A DNA stretch of 64,000 nucleotides from positions 3,879,662-3,943,661 of the forward strand of contig NC_031474.1 of NCBI RefSeq assembly GCF_000006565.2, read 5' to 3'. Both the position numbers and the translations under genes were made by a program. This stretch comes from Toxoplasma gondii ME49 (lineage: Eukaryota > Apicomplexa > Conoidasida > Eucoccidiorida > Sarcocystidae). Shown piece after piece: positions 1 to 12,106 of this stretch. The notes beneath the pieces are model-generated. The model did no database searches. It was not told the origin of the DNA and saw only the letters and a program-made list of their open reading frames with translations. Position 1 is the stretch's first letter; every line of letters begins with the position of its first letter.

Positions 1-322
1 CAGCCGAAGGATCGACAGATTCTGGAATCTGTAATGCCTGCAACTCCGTTGACGCCATCCGCTCTTTGGCTGGGGAGACTGTGACCATCCGGTTACTGTC
101 AGAGTTCACTTGAGGCAGTATATGAACCACTTCGGAATCGTATGCGGGGTTCGTTGCTGGCAAGCTGGTATGGTGAGCAGGTAAACGGTTCGATAACGAT
201 GTATCAAAAGGGACCTGGGAATGAAGCATAGCGGAATGGGTATAGGAGGAAATGCCATAGTTATCAGAACGCTCATTCTGCAGGACAGCTGTGCGTTTTA
301 TGTGAACTGAGTCTCTTTCTGA
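1..322 (-). other. In-frame continuation of the acidic secreted protein beyond its TAG
   Basis: Directly after the TAG at 325-323 the same minus-strand frame has 107 more codons without a stop and runs off the window. Composition is similar (S, T, N, P and E rich). The stop could be removed by a 54-base in-frame segment with GT..AG ends: a GTGCAC donor just before the TAG and a CTGCAG acceptor ending near 282. That would be very short for a coccidian intron. Otherwise this is 3' UTR or a relic of a longer protein. Confidence 0.45.
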
Positions 323-3300
323 CTAGTGCACGTCATTCAGCATCATCTGCGATTTCGGCAAATGCATGAAATGAAGTACGAGAGGGGATGGTGGGTCAAC
401 CACCGTATCTCCGGCTTCGTCAGAGACCTCTTTCGCTGTCTCAGAAGCTAAGGGCGTAGGCAAGCTGAGGGTGGACACGGGAAGACTTTCAAAGTCAACA
501 AGGTCAGGCAACATGTGCGATAGCGGCTGTGTTGACAGAAAAGTTTTTCGCCGACCGCTTTCGAAATGTACATTTTCTAAGTGTACTGCAGTTACCTGAG
601 CCGCTGCGGTCTGGGCTAGTTTTTTGTCCTGTTTTGATGATGCACTTTCAGGCGCCACAGTGAAGCGGTCCCGCAGCCCCGGTGAAGAAAATGCCAAAGA
701 GGCGATTTCCTTCTTATTCACCGAAGTTCTAGTCGAGTCGCGCACCTCTGCTGCCACCGGCAGCCATTCAGAACTCCTTTTACCATCCCGTGCAGCAGAA
801 ACAGCCACAAGTTCCTGAACCACGTCCGACAAATCGTCTTCAGAGGACCTCTGCGCTTCACCCGCGTTTCGGCGCTTCACCTGTAGTGCTTTTCCAGGAT
901 TTGTTCCAACCATCAATTCACCGGTTGTCAACTCAGTTTTGTTCCTTGACATCTCCGGTTCCAGCTGTTCAGTTTTGTCTTCTCCTCTTTGGGTTCCACG
1001 TTTCCCGTTCACTTGGTGCCTTTCTTCTACAACGTCGCAGTCGACTTCTGTTCTACCAGTATCTCGTGTTTGCTGCTGAACATCCTGTTCCGAATGAATC
1101 TCTTCAAACATTTTCGCTACTCTGCTACCTTCTTTCTTATGGTCTGCATTACTATCTGTCCTGTTGGTCTCAGTTTCGACAAGAAGAGCATCCAGCCTTC
1201 CATCTTCAAGCCCAGGATCTTTCAGGTAGTCGTTGAGTCTATCTGCCTCGCTATTGCCTTCTTCATCGAGTTCAGCGGTGCTTTTCTCGTTTCTGTGGTT
1301 TCTCGTTTGTTCTTCATTCTGGTCGTGTGCCCCTCGTTCTTTCATCCGCTCGGAAGATCCTTCTTGCTCTGTTAGTTCCTGCAATTTGCCTTCGAGTTCA
1401 GCTTCCGATGCTGCTTTCGTTCCCACGTGAATTTTCCTGTCTCCATTGAGAGGCGACGTGTGCCCCGTTTCTGCGCCATCGCCTCGTACTCTAGTCCGTG
1501 ACTGGCCTGCGGGGGGCTTTTGGGCGATTCCCTTCGCTACTCGCTCACCCGGGTCGTTTTCAGCTTTCTGTGCCGATTCTTTTCGTCCCTGTGCGCCTTC
1601 TTCCGTTTGCACTTCGTCCCGCGACGCTTCCTCCAGAGTTCGATGTTCTACCGGTATGAACTCGGTTTCTCCCTGTGTGCCACTTTTCTCTGGATCCAAT
1701 GCTCTTACGCCCATACTGTCACCTGTCTCACCATCCTCATGGCTATCCTCTTTCTCATAATTAGTTCCATCGGAATCGACATCTACGAACAAAGGTTCCA
1801 ATTTCATCTGCGGCAGCGAATCGACATCTTCTGTATCTGACTTCGCCTGCTCGTCTGTTCTACTTGGCAACGTAGACACTCCATCGTCTTCATGAAGCGT
1901 TTCAACCACACTGCCGTGAACCAACTGACCTTCTGACGGGTACCCACGTCCTGGTCTTCGCTGATCACTGCTTTGTTGCTCTGTATCATCTTTGGAGCTG
2001 CTAACATTCGGTCGGCTTCGGTGTCTTTCCGCATTATTGTCCACAGTGGGATCGGATGAGGCGACGCTGGAAATGCTGAATTCTAATGAGAGCGGGAAGC
2101 CGCTAACTTGTTGAAAAAGCACTGTGTCACCTGAACTGGACGATGGGCCGGCTTGAGGTTCTTTCAGAGCAGATCCTTCTGCCGCTTCTGGCGAGGAGGT
2201 CTCTTTCCCACCGGCACCTCCATCTTGCTGCAACGCCTGTAAAGGGCCTTTTTCCACTCCATCCTGCGAGAGATGAATACTCTCCCTTTCGTCGGGGGTT
2301 CCCCCACCGATAGGCTCCGAGTCTCCATTAACACTCTCCTCAGGTTGACGCTGATGGTGTCCTTCTGCTTCTTCTGTGCCGGAGACGTCTTGCTTCCCAA
2401 GTTGCAGTTTTTGGTCCATTTCATCAATCCTTGGTAGCCCGTTGTCGCTCGTCGATGCCACATCTTTCTGCACGTGGCTTGATGCCAGGGTTCCGCTATC
2501 GTGCTCGCTCCCGTAGGCTTCCCTGGTCGATGCCGGCACACGTTGACCCCCTGGTTCTGACGAAGACTCGGGGACGTGAGAACCAGCAGAACTGCCTTCC
2601 TTCGTAAGCTTCAACTGCTCGCTAGGCGTAGACATGTGCTGTCGCTGAAACACGTCGTTCTTTCTCTTATCGTACGTGGGTGCCACTGGGTTCATTTGGT
2701 GCTCCTCTGGCGTCGCAGCCGTGTCCGCAGATTCGCCATAGTTTTTCAGGAGCTTGTCGTTTTGATTTCCTTCCTCCAAGAGCTCTCGGTGTAATAATGG
2801 CTCCTCAGATAGAGGTTGTGTTTTCTTCCCCTCTTCAGTGACTCTGTCTCTCGGTCGCAAATAATGTTTCTCCTCCAGATTGGTTTGCCGAGTGTAGGTC
2901 CGCGGCATCAATGAACTGTCCTCTCGAAAAATTTTCCCTAGTTCGAAGTATTCCTTTGTTGTGTTTTCGTATTCGCCCTCTGTACGCAAGGAGAGTACGT
3001 GTGAAGGCAGAGTCCTCTCAGGCGCTGTACCATCAGAGTCTTCCTCGCCTAACATTTTCTTGTGTAGCCAAGAGACTGTAGTGCCTGTTTCTCCAGTATC
3101 GCCTTCACCGCGGGTCTCGCTTCCGTCTAGACATCCTTCAACTGCAGCTTGCTGTCCCGTGGAAACACCAGCGACGGACACGTTACATGGGGTCGTTTTT
3201 CCGTCTGTGCGGCCTCTCAACTCTGCTTGCGCTGCAACCACGACGGGGCGGACCATTTGTTCTTCTCCCGATGCGTCTGGAGTCGCTTCCGGGGGAACGA

Positions 3301-4090
3301 CTGCCGTGTCGTACTGCGCTGTCGTCAAGTTTCTTGTTGCGGCGTTCGATTTTCGTCGCGGTTCCGCAAGTTCCCATTCAGTGATCTGCTCTTGCTGAAG
3401 TGCGTGTCGAGAATGTTCGGCAGTGCTGTCGACGGGCAATGTCGCAGCTGAGTCTGATGCCTGAATCGTTCCAGTTGCAGGTGATTGCGAGTCCGGTTTG
3501 GCCTTCATCTTTTGCCCTCTACCCTCTGGAACCTTCAAAGCAAATCTGGGTACTCCAGCACCAGGCCGTACCATATTGTTCGCCGTAAGAGGCCTTTTAG
3601 CATCAACGTCGTGTTTTGCCACTTGCTCTCGCTGGCGTGCGCCGCTGGAGGCACCTTCAAGTGCTTTTCGGCTTTTGCCCCCCTCGTTCGGAGCACCAGG
3701 CGCAGTTTGAGTGTCCCGCGATTGGTCATTTTCTCCTTCTCCACTCTCGTCCTTTTCTCTTCGATCGTCTGTATAGTCACGCCGGTCCAGGGCGTCTTGG
3801 ACCGCATGCTGGCCTGACTGTGACAGGCCAGTGCTCCGTACCACCGACTGCATTCCCGCGGCATTGTCCTCTGACTGTCTGGAACTAGCAGTGTGGGAGC
3901 GCCATTCGATTGCCTCCCCTGTGTCTGGGAGGGCAGCAGGAGAGGACTGCCTATTAACAAAAGCCGTGGACGCTGCTCCATCTTTCGGTTCAACACCTGT
4001 CGCGAAAGAGCAAAATATGAAAAAGGCTGCGGCGGCAATCAATGATGGTGGTGGACTCATGGGCCTTTTCACACGGTGGTAGTTCTCCAT
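323..4090 (-). CDS. Large acidic secreted protein, function unknown
   Basis: This is an uninterrupted frame of 1255 codons from the ATG at 4090-4088 to a TAG at 325-323. Residues about 14-32 are hydrophobic (SLIAAAAFFIFCSFATG), preceded by a short basic stretch, which is a credible signal peptide. The rest is hydrophilic, rich in E, D, S, T, Q and K, with no further membrane segment and no domain I recognise. It therefore resembles the disordered proteins coccidia export from dense granules or rhoptries; that is inference from composition only. The start is supported by the signal peptide directly after it and by the copied upstream region ending at the same point (12107-12769). The TAG may not be the true end, because the same frame stays open to the window edge. 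Many plus-strand ORFs here are antisense shadows. Confidence 0.75.
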   Translation of the reverse strand: MENYHRVKRPMSPPPSLIAAAAFFIFCSFATGVEPKDGAASTAFVNRQSSPAALPDTGEAIEWRSHTASSRQSEDNAAGMQSVVRSTGLSQSGQHAVQDALDRRDYTDDRREKDESGEGENDQSRDTQTAPGAPNEGGKSRKALEGASSGARQREQVAKHDVDAKRPLTANNMVRPGAGVPRFALKVPEGRGQKMKAKPDSQSPATGTIQASDSAATLPVDSTAEHSRHALQQEQITEWELAEPRRKSNAATRNLTTAQYDTAVVPPEATPDASGEEQMVRPVVVAAQAELRGRTDGKTTPCNVSVAGVSTGQQAAVEGCLDGSETRGEGDTGETGTTVSWLHKKMLGEEDSDGTAPERTLPSHVLSLRTEGEYENTTKEYFELGKIFREDSSLMPRTYTRQTNLEEKHYLRPRDRVTEEGKKTQPLSEEPLLHRELLEEGNQNDKLLKNYGESADTAATPEEHQMNPVAPTYDKRKNDVFQRQHMSTPSEQLKLTKEGSSAGSHVPESSSEPGGQRVPASTREAYGSEHDSGTLASSHVQKDVASTSDNGLPRIDEMDQKLQLGKQDVSGTEEAEGHHQRQPEESVNGDSEPIGGGTPDERESIHLSQDGVEKGPLQALQQDGGAGGKETSSPEAAEGSALKEPQAGPSSSSGDTVLFQQVSGFPLSLEFSISSVASSDPTVDNNAERHRSRPNVSSSKDDTEQQSSDQRRPGRGYPSEGQLVHGSVVETLHEDDGVSTLPSRTDEQAKSDTEDVDSLPQMKLEPLFVDVDSDGTNYEKEDSHEDGETGDSMGVRALDPEKSGTQGETEFIPVEHRTLEEASRDEVQTEEGAQGRKESAQKAENDPGERVAKGIAQKPPAGQSRTRVRGDGAETGHTSPLNGDRKIHVGTKAASEAELEGKLQELTEQEGSSERMKERGAHDQNEEQTRNHRNEKSTAELDEEGNSEADRLNDYLKDPGLEDGRLDALLVETETNRTDSNADHKKEGSRVAKMFEEIHSEQDVQQQTRDTGRTEVDCDVVEERHQVNGKRGTQRGEDKTEQLEPEMSRNKTELTTGELMVGTNPGKALQVKRRNAGEAQRSSEDDLSDVVQELVAVSAARDGKRSSEWLPVAAEVRDSTRTSVNKKEIASLAFSSPGLRDRFTVAPESASSKQDKKLAQTAAAQVTAVHLENVHFESGRRKTFLSTQPLSHMLPDLVDFESLPVSTLSLPTPLASETAKEVSDEAGDTVVDPPSPLVLHFMHLPKSQMMLNDVH

Positions 4091-4725
4091 TGCGCGATAG
4101 TGAAGGAAGCACAGAGTGAACGGTTTTTACTTTCAGAACATCCTTCCGCTTCTACCGTCCCGTGAGCGACGATTTTGTAAACTGTCGACCTCTGGAGGCT
4201 GGCGCGCAGTTCGCCCCCAAAACACGAGACTGATCGAGGGCGACACTCCCTTTCGATGTCTCGGCGATAATTGAGATCGGTCTCCGTTTTTACCTTTCTG
4301 TCAGCGACTGGGATGGTCCGCACTTGAGTCATTTCTGCAAGAAGAAACGCCGCGTCCTGCGGATGCCATACGACTCAGTGGCAGCAATTTTCGAAATTAG
4401 CTGGTGGATCGTACACGGCCTTCACTTTGTGGCAGTCACTCCAGAAATCAGCAAGCGAAAAAGGAAACAGAAAGTCTCAGTTACTTTTTCAACGCTACAC
4501 AATTGATATACCGACACATTTCTGTACGTAGAAGGAGCATACCTCGTGTCATTGTTTGCCGCCACGAAATCAACATCACTCCAATGATATCGAAAACTCA
4601 ACCCCGAATGCAACTTGAAAAGAACGGCGAAAACGGCTCCGCACAGTCCGTTTCGCAGATAACCCGTGTCGCCACTCAACAGCCTGCAGACAATTGATGG
4701 CTTTATTCGTTCTTCGACGTAACCA
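4077..4725. repeat. Upstream region of the acidic-protein gene, copied at 12107-12769
   Basis: These roughly 640 bases match 12107-12769 at an offset of about 8044 with only a few mismatches visible by eye, in the same orientation. The block covers the start codon and presumed promoter of the acidic secreted protein gene (minus strand). It ends in this copy around 4725, where the sequences become unrelated. Its near identity contrasts with the much more diverged flanks of the tandem duplication. Confidence 0.85.
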
Positions 4726-6237
4726 GCATACCTGTTGGAGCTGTCACCTTACGCAAAAAACCTTCCGCCACGTTTTTTTGGACGGTGGTCAGCAGTAACG
4801 AAGTGTAAACTGTGTTTAACAGAAGCAGATTCGTTTTTCACATAAAGCACACTCCTTCGAGAGATCAGTGTGCAGCTAAACACATTTTCCTCATGTTTTT
4901 AGTGGAACACCCGATTGGGAAAAAGTCGCCCTTACAGTTTCAAAACTTTGCGTATTTCTCATTTTAAATACGCATGTACCTATGGATTCAAAAGTCGTCC
5001 ACATCGGCATACACAAACGCCCCTTTACGGCCATTCATGAATTCAACGCAAACCAGCAAAGGCTGCTCAATTCTGATACTGCCGTGGAGCTTGAATCCCT
5101 CTTCCTGGAAAAGATTGTGAACAAGCGTTCCCACAAGGGCTCTTTAAGCAGAACGCTGACACCCGTTTCGGATTTGGCAAGAAAACACCCTCTGCCATCG
5201 CCGTAAAGCTCGAAGAAGGGGACATGAGAGCCTGTGTCACCCGACCTTCCCCGGGGTCACACGAAAGCGGACTGAGCAAGAGAGCACGGCCATTCTCCCA
5301 CCTATCCGTTTTCTACCATGGTGTGACACAAGTTAAACTATACGGATTTTCTCTGAGGCAATGTACCTCAAACGGGACGTCGAACGGAGGCAGCAAAGTA
5401 TAACCTGGACGAACTGGACTCCGAGAGAAGTGAGTTTATTACCGATACCGTGTTGTAAGTTTAACATTCTGTAAGAGCACTTCTAAAAACGTTCTGTCCT
5501 GTAGTTTACTGAAATCTGGCAGCGTTTGTCAAGTTCCCTGTATCAAGCTATCTCACTGCGCACTCAGAGTAAACCCTGAGTATTCACTACGGGTTATAGA
5601 AGAAAGGATATCGCTTTAGTGCCGGTAAAAAAACGACTCGCGATCCCCAGGTTTTGACAGAAAGCACCCCCCCCCAACTCCCCTCGGTGCTGGCGCGCGT
5701 GAAGACGTCTGGTAGTGCTACAGAAGAATGGAGGGCTGCCCGTCGGTCTCTAGAATGAACCTAAAACGTCGACATACCATACCTCATTCAATACGGTAAA
5801 GTGTAGCCATCTGGGCTTTCCAACATATCGCCAAGGAATGACAAGAAAATCGTTCTGGACAGCATCACACTAAAAAACCGTGTTTTTGTCTGAGAAGGAC
5901 TGTTTCTTGATAGAAGTTTGCGCCTTTGTCTAATCTGGCGGATGCCCTACCCTCTCCTTGGTTGGTTTCGACAGGAGCAGCACGATGCATCAATTGCTCA
6001 TAGTCGGTTTCACCCTTTTGTCCGTCTTCGCGCAGCGCGTGCAGGCGCTGTTTCACAAGTGCAACGCATGTGTGTATTCATGGCTGATACAGTGCATTGA
6101 GACTCGCTTTTCCAGCTCCATGAATTTCTACAGGGACTGTAACTGCGGTGGAATGAATTCAACAGGAGTTCCTAGTCGCCAGGAAAACGACGAAGACACC
6201 GCAGCTGCGGAACCCAGCGAACAAGCGCCTGTGTTGT
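4726..6237. other. No gene seen; intergenic, with a C9 run
   Basis: I see no coding signal in either strand: the ORFs are short and lack splice or family support. A run of nine C lies at 5667-5675. From about 6240 onward the sequence is alignable with about 13080 onward, so this stretch mostly precedes the duplicated PP2C unit. Confidence 0.5.
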
Positions 6238-6537
6238 CGTGCTCTCAACCGATGCGTGATGCACGAGCTAGCCGTGGAGCACCGCGTCATAAAATCACGA
6301 TGATAGCAGGTCTGTGTATGAGCAGAAAGGGGGGCGGATCGTTGTCGTGTCGCTCTGCTTTGATATTCGTGTCTCTATCTACAAAGACACACCGGAGAAA
6401 ATTGGTAGTACAAGCTTGCGCGGTACTGGCCTGCCACAATTTGTTTACCAATCTTACGCGGAAGTGCCGCCGTCCAACTTCTGTGGCTCGTTGTCTTCAT
6501 CGGCCAGGATTCGTGTCTGAGAAGTTGTCTTTCCACA

Positions 6538-9500
6538 ATGAGAGGCGTGTTTACAATAGCCGCGGCAGTTCTCTTGTCACTGTCCCTTTCTCCGACCGGA
6601 AGCCATGCGGTAACTCGAGTACGTGCAATACAGAAGTCGGCTATACGCCGGGGCTTCTGGAAAAGGATTTTGTTTTTGTCCGATACAAGCGGTGCTGACG
6701 CGCCTGAGTCGGGTTTAGCTTATAATGCACTGGAATGATGTCCATTGTGTCCAAACATATTTTCTACCGTAGTTGCGGATATGAAGAAGCGTCCTCCTAG
6801 ATGTAGATCTAGCGTGTGATGTGTTTGAACTGTGTGTCGCAAGCGTGCGACGCAACTGGAAGCAGTTCTTGAGAAGGCATTCCTTTCTTGTCGTAGGCTC
6901 TTGCTTGTTCAAGTTGCTGCTTGCTGACTATATTCAGAGGGCGAGCTAAGCTCGTGCGGTTCTGTTCCCCCCACCTTTTTCAAGTCACTTCTTTTTTCCA
7001 GTGTAGGCAGTTTCGTTGGAGTCACCAAATATGCATGTAGATCGGCAAAGGAGTTTAAAGTCCCCAAAGATGTGCGACGGTGTCTGCGGCGGCCTTGCGT
7101 GAGACCAGAGGTTTCGCTACCAGACGGGTGTCTGAGATTCCATGATGGGGGAGACAGTGGAGTGTCTATTTTGAAAGCTCCGCGTCATCTTGGTAGGACC
7201 CACTCACGAAAACGGCGGCTGAGTTACAACAGAACCCGGATCTAGAAACAAGAATGGCTTTCCAGAGGGGGGTGTTCGGTTCAGAGGCAGACGTTGGTGG
7301 TGCTGGTCGCGGCGCTTGGGTTTACAACTTAGTGGAAGACACTCGTGTGCCCACAGAACGAAATAGCCGCGTCGTGCCTGCTTGACGCAAAAATATGTGC
7401 GCCCTTTGAAGCAGGCCTCGAGTGGTTGAACCCTTCTGGTATTGATGTCTGTGGGTCGCGGAGTTGCTCTGGTTTCTCTGTCAGCGGCAGCAAGTATGTT
7501 TCGAAACGTTGCGCCTCCGTGATGTACAAAATTTTAAGAGCTGGATCAGGTAGTGCTGTTTGCTTACGGAAGAGGGAACGAGCCGTTCCAGAAGTTCATG
7601 ATATCGACAGTTCTCACAGGGCTGGGAGACGAGGTCACACTGTTGCACAGAAGCCTTCTTGTACGCCAGAGGCTACTCGCTGTTTGCATCTTGTTTCTCG
7701 GCCATTCTCCTGATTGTGATAACCAGCTGACAGAGACAGCCGACCCGTCGCCCTGAGACGCCGCTCCGATCTTTCCCTGCGTTCAGGAGAAGTCTCCATA
7801 TTTGTACAGCGTAGGAACATGGTCAGTGGCTCACCTGCTCCCTTTACAGGACAGCTACGTGTCGGTTCCCGTTGTTCTGCGTTCAGCCAACTCCTCATTT
7901 AGGACATGACACTTTTCTACTCTCCGGCGATGGGAGTGACATCATGGTCATGAAAACGAAGGAATGGCACCTGAAAATAGGAACAGCCATGATGAGGGGA
8001 AGACGACGATATTTTGAAGATGTGAGTTGGCCATACCGAAAGGTCTCACATGCCCCACAAGTAGTGTGTGTATGAATGAACATAGTAAGAACTGATCTAG
8101 TCCCGCGTAGGGCACTGACGCCGCTTCGCTGTGGATTGCCTTTCATAGGTCAGGTGATGTGACGTACGTGCGGGTCTGGGGTCTCTCCTGTGATTAAGGC
8201 AGCTGTCGGCATAGCTTTGCACAGATTCAGACACGCAACTGAGTGTTTGTCTGGCAAGTGAACTGCGCATCCCAAATACGGCTATTTATGCATATGCGAC
8301 ATTAGTCATCCAGTTATTTCCGTGTTGTTTCCAGGCGTGTGTGGTTACGGCCGCTGTGCCTGGGCAACCGAACGTCCGTATTCAAGCAGTATTCGACGGT
8401 CATGGTGGGCCAGAATCGGCGCAGGCTCTGGCTGTAAACCTGCAAGATGTTCTTAGTGAGTTCTGCCGAGGGTTTATTCGCGTTATTCTCGGTGTTTGTG
8501 AGAACGAGCTGGCGATGCTTATCTGCTTCCAACACACGTAGCGAGGCAGTGAAATGCGTAATTTACACGTAGCACTGGTGCGGAAAGCAGTGGACAGGGA
8601 ACGCATGGATCGAAGCATGTGGTGCCCTCCGAGTGAATGTCAAAAGTGTCTGGNNNNNNNNNNNNNNNNNNNNNNNNNNNNNNNNNNNNNNNNNNNNNNN
8701 NNNNNNNNNNNNNNNNNNNNNNNNNNNNNNNNNNNNNNNNNNNNNNNNNNNNNNNNNNNNNNNNNNNNNNNNNNNNNNNNNNNNNNNNNNNNNNNNNNNN
8801 NNNNNNNNNNNNNNNNNNNNNNNNNNNNNNNNNNNNNNNNNNNNNNNNNNNNNNNNNNNNNNNNNNNNNNNNNNNNNNNNNNNNNNNNNNNNNNNNNNNN
8901 NNNNNNNNNNNNNNNNNNNNNNNNNNNNNNNNNNNNNNNNNNNNNNNNNNNNNNNNNNNNNNNNNNNNNNNNNNNNNNNNNNNNNNNNNNNNNNNNNNNN
9001 NNNGTGTTTAGGAGCAAGAAACACAACTCGCTCCAGGAACAGCATCACGCCTGCATGGCGCTGTGTGTACGAACAAGGGCATTAGAGAGGGATTCGGTGG
9101 AGGCTGACTGGAACCCGTCTCAGCGAGATCAACACGGGGTGCTGTTTGTCTTCCAGTTTGCGTCCAGGTTCTATGTTTGTTCCATCTGAACTTTGACGAT
9201 GGTTGTCAGATCTCCTTTGGAGCCTGGTGCCCCCGATGCGTTGTTGAGTAATCCTTCCCGTATACATTTTGGTGTGTATATTCCCTCGATCCGCAGCTGT
9301 CATTGTCATTGTCGAACACCTCGACCACAAGGAGGAGGTGATTGTCCAAGGCCGGGAGATCGTTCCATCGATGGACGGGCATTTCGATACCATTCAAGAA
9401 CTGAACAGTCGCTTTACCGAATCTGCGCCTCGCGAAAAAATAGAGATTGGCAACAGAGAGCGCCCCTTCAAACTTCACGTCGTCAACGTTGGTATGGCAT

Positions 9501-11022
9501 CGAGTCCCAGAGTAGCTAACAGAGTGCTTGCCAGGAATCTCAGAAGTTGCTGCAGCTCCAGATGCGACGTGGGGGATGTCTCGTCTTGCTGTCATCCCCT
9601 TGGCGGTTTTGTGTTTTCTCTGTCTGCGCGCCTGTGGCAGGTGACTCCCGGGCGATGTTGGTTACAGGCGAGTCCTACGCTGCTCTGACGAGAGATCACG
9701 TGCCAGATGATCCAGGGGAGTGGAGGCGCATTGAGGAGACTGGCGATCAAGTCGTTTATTCGGACGGTTGCGCGCGGATTAGAGGGCTCGCAATGAGTCG
9801 TTCGTTTGGCGATTTTGTAAGTTGTTTAGGTTCGCAAGGAACGTCAGTGCTATCATCACCGAAAGAAAAACTTGAGGGATCCGGAGGGTCATCTGAGGAT
9901 GAACGCGCCATCCTTCCCGCAGACAGCTCCACTGACGGCTGCTTCAGACCGAAGCCTTTGTCAGCACGCGGTCTCACAGCGGGGTGGAAGACGAACCCGT
10001 CTACGGTTCCGGCGCAGAGATTAGTAGTCCCCTATGTATTAGAATACTTAACACCACGTACAGAGTTAAACTGCACATCGTAAAGTATTCGCTCGGTAGA
10101 ATTTCCGAGTCCAAGAGGGTATTTTCCACGGAGTACCGCTACAAATCGGTATCGCACTGTCGCCACCTTTTTTCTGCGTTTTTGCTGGTTTGGTTTCTGT
10201 CGACCGCAGGTGGCAAAAGAAGTGCGTACTCCATCTCCGATCACTGCGAAGCCCGATATAAGACGTTTCTACGCGACCTGGAACGACGTTCTCCTTCTCT
10301 ACTCCGATGGTGAGGGCACGACGCTGAGTTTTGCTGTCTGTCAGCGGATCCACGACAACACGCGTCCGTATGTCTTCACGAGCATACAGTGTCTTGTTTT
10401 TCTAATGCGAAGCTTCTTTACAAGATATCCGCCAGTGAGCTGGCAACGTCTGGTCACCCTGGAGTCAGTCCATCTTCAGGACCGAGGCTGACGCAACCGT
10501 CACCCAAGCGTTTGCAGATTGGTGAGGTGTGGCATGATTTATATGTCATGCAACAGGTCTCCACGTAGATGGAGAAGACTGGAGGACGAATTTCGGCATG
10601 GCGAAACAATGCATTTCGTCGGTGCCTAAGATCAGCGACGTGGCAGTGTGTCTACTCCAGCAGGCTTACGGAGGAGGCTCGTCTGACAACATAACCGTCC
10701 TGGCGACGAAATTTCGAAAGTTTCGTCGTCAAACCTCAGCCAAGCTCCGAATTTTCGGGGGACTGGCAAAGAGTTTCAGTGAGTGACGGCTGTGTACTTC
10801 AGGCGGAACAAGCTCTGGGCTACGTAGTGATTAGCGTTGTCGTGTCTGTAACACCTGCACAGCGTTTCCAGCGTGATTTAGGGTACAGGGGATCGACCTG
10901 TACGTTTTATTTGATCCATTATGCTTATCTGTGCGTCCCCAGGTCGAGAAAGGCTGTTGCGGGAGGAGAACTGGTCGTTCAAGCTGCAAGGTAGAAACGG
11001 CTTCTCCTTACCCATGTTCTAG
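6538..11022 (+). CDS. Secreted PP2C-type serine/threonine phosphatase, copy A
   Basis: Exons read as 6538-6618, 7887-8021, 8335-8455, [missing exon(s) around the N run], 9297-9491, 9641-9816, 10210-10309, 10557-10778 and 10943-11022, all with GT/AG borders and agreeing phases; 370 codons are visible. Exon 1 encodes only a signal peptide (MRGVFTIAAAVLLSLSLS, likely cut after SHA). Then follow the PP2C landmarks: MRGRRRYFED, FDGHGG (about residue 92), VNVGDSRA across the 9491/9641 junction, LTRDHVPDD, RIRGLAMSRSFGDF, YSDG and GSSDNIT. The four aspartates expected to hold the Mn/Mg pair are present, so it is probably active. A charged insertion of about 50 residues sits just before VNVGDSRA. The protein ends SLPMF. 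PP2C-hn of T. gondii shows that rhoptry-secreted PP2C enzymes act in the host cell; a similar fate here is inference. Confidence 0.88.
8654..9003. other. Assembly gap (350 N) inside PP2C-A
   Basis: A run of N falls between the FDGHGG exon and the exon at 9297. The exon or exons for the PP2C segment between GHGG and the V-V-N-V-G-D-S-R strand must lie here. Flanking phases (phase 1 out, two bases in) require the missing coding length to be a multiple of three. Confidence 0.95.
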
Positions 11023-12106
11023 GCAGCCTGAACGTGTCAGCTGTTGCGGCGAACGCCCTTTCCTAACTGAAAACATAAGCTCAACTCAGCCTTCAGATAT
11101 TTTGCACATTCTGTACATTGCACTCGATGCTGTTTCCGTGTTTCGCAAGTCAGGCAAAGCAGCTGCGGTTGCCGCAGTAGCAGGTGCTCGCAGGTCCACA
11201 CCCGTCTGCTAATGGTGTGTTGCTTCTCCATTCAATCCGAAGAGAGAGATGCTGATAACAAAACCAGCAAATAAATGCATTCCTCTCTCGTGAGTAGGTA
11301 ATGCATGAGATGTGTGCAAGCCATCAGTGGAGTGGGTAACTGTTACATCACTTGTGAAAGACACTTGTGGTGTTGTCGGAAAGAGTAAAGGGCGTTTCTT
11401 TAAAATACGTTTTGTGGTTTGAAAGTTGCATTTGAATCAAATTTCGCTTCATTTTCTGGGATGTTAGTCCACGTAAGGGATTTTTGGGTGAGATGCCGTA
11501 TTCACTGAAGTTGAACGAACCTTGCAACATGAACTCGCCTCCTCATAGCGTAGCGCTCTCGACCACATCACCGGATTAAGGAGGCTGTATCTCGTTTGTC
11601 TCACGGCGCCAAACCACTCGTTTCCCTTTCTCGCGGTAGTCTGTGTTAGCCGAGGATACCTGAATAATAATATCTGGGGCAATCTGTCCCCAGGACGAGC
11701 TGTAGAGATAAGCAGGATGGAAAATCGTTATCTCTGAACTGGCTCCAGCTGTTAGTCGTTCTAACAATTTCATCACTCTACCCCCCTTTGGCGATGTCCC
11801 TGTCCAACCTCTCCTATCTCAACCGCAGGTATCCGCACACGCATACTTACGCAAACGTATGCGCATGGAATGGTGTTAATGTGGTCACACATCTTTGTAT
11901 TCTCGAGAGCGGGATGTGGGGAAGATATAAGTACATAGCTGTGACGCTAAGGAGCATAGGAAATGCTCAAGCCCCGTGTGCAGCCTTTGCTCCATAGGTC
12001 GCTCCTGCATTCGCAGGCTACCACAGTCACTTGGTTTCTCAGTGTGGGGTCGCTCCCCTTCACCAGTCCTCTGTAGCCAGTGGTCTCTCGGTAATCCCAC
12101 GTGTTT
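11023..12106. other. 3' flank of PP2C-A, no gene seen
   Basis: This is the 3' UTR and spacer after the PP2C-A stop. Its similarity to 18073-19000 shows it belongs to the duplicated unit. The ORFs are short and differ between the two copies, which argues against coding. Confidence 0.55.

Larger units (their letters stand above)
6240..12010. repeat. Tandem duplication, unit 1 (PP2C-A and flanks)
   Basis: The segment aligns in direct orientation with about 13080-19000. Shared landmarks are the 5' flank (6270s with 13090s), exon 1 (6538 with 13369), every later PP2C exon, the 3' flank (11310s with 18370s) and a distal patch (about 11985 with 18970). The offset drifts between 6831 and 7050, so there are many small indels. 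Similarity is uneven: moderate at both ends, almost perfect in the middle (about 7870-9660). Confidence 0.85.

Noticed and set aside
624..3888. Many plus-strand ORFs of 60-148 codons opposite the acidic secreted protein
   Set aside because: They are antisense shadows: cysteine-, phenylalanine- and serine-rich translations of the complement of a Glu/Asp/Ser-rich gene, without splice or start support.
10032..10244. Short ORFs on both strands inside PP2C introns and in the same positions of copy B
   Set aside because: They are not preserved between the two copies, while the PP2C exons around them are.
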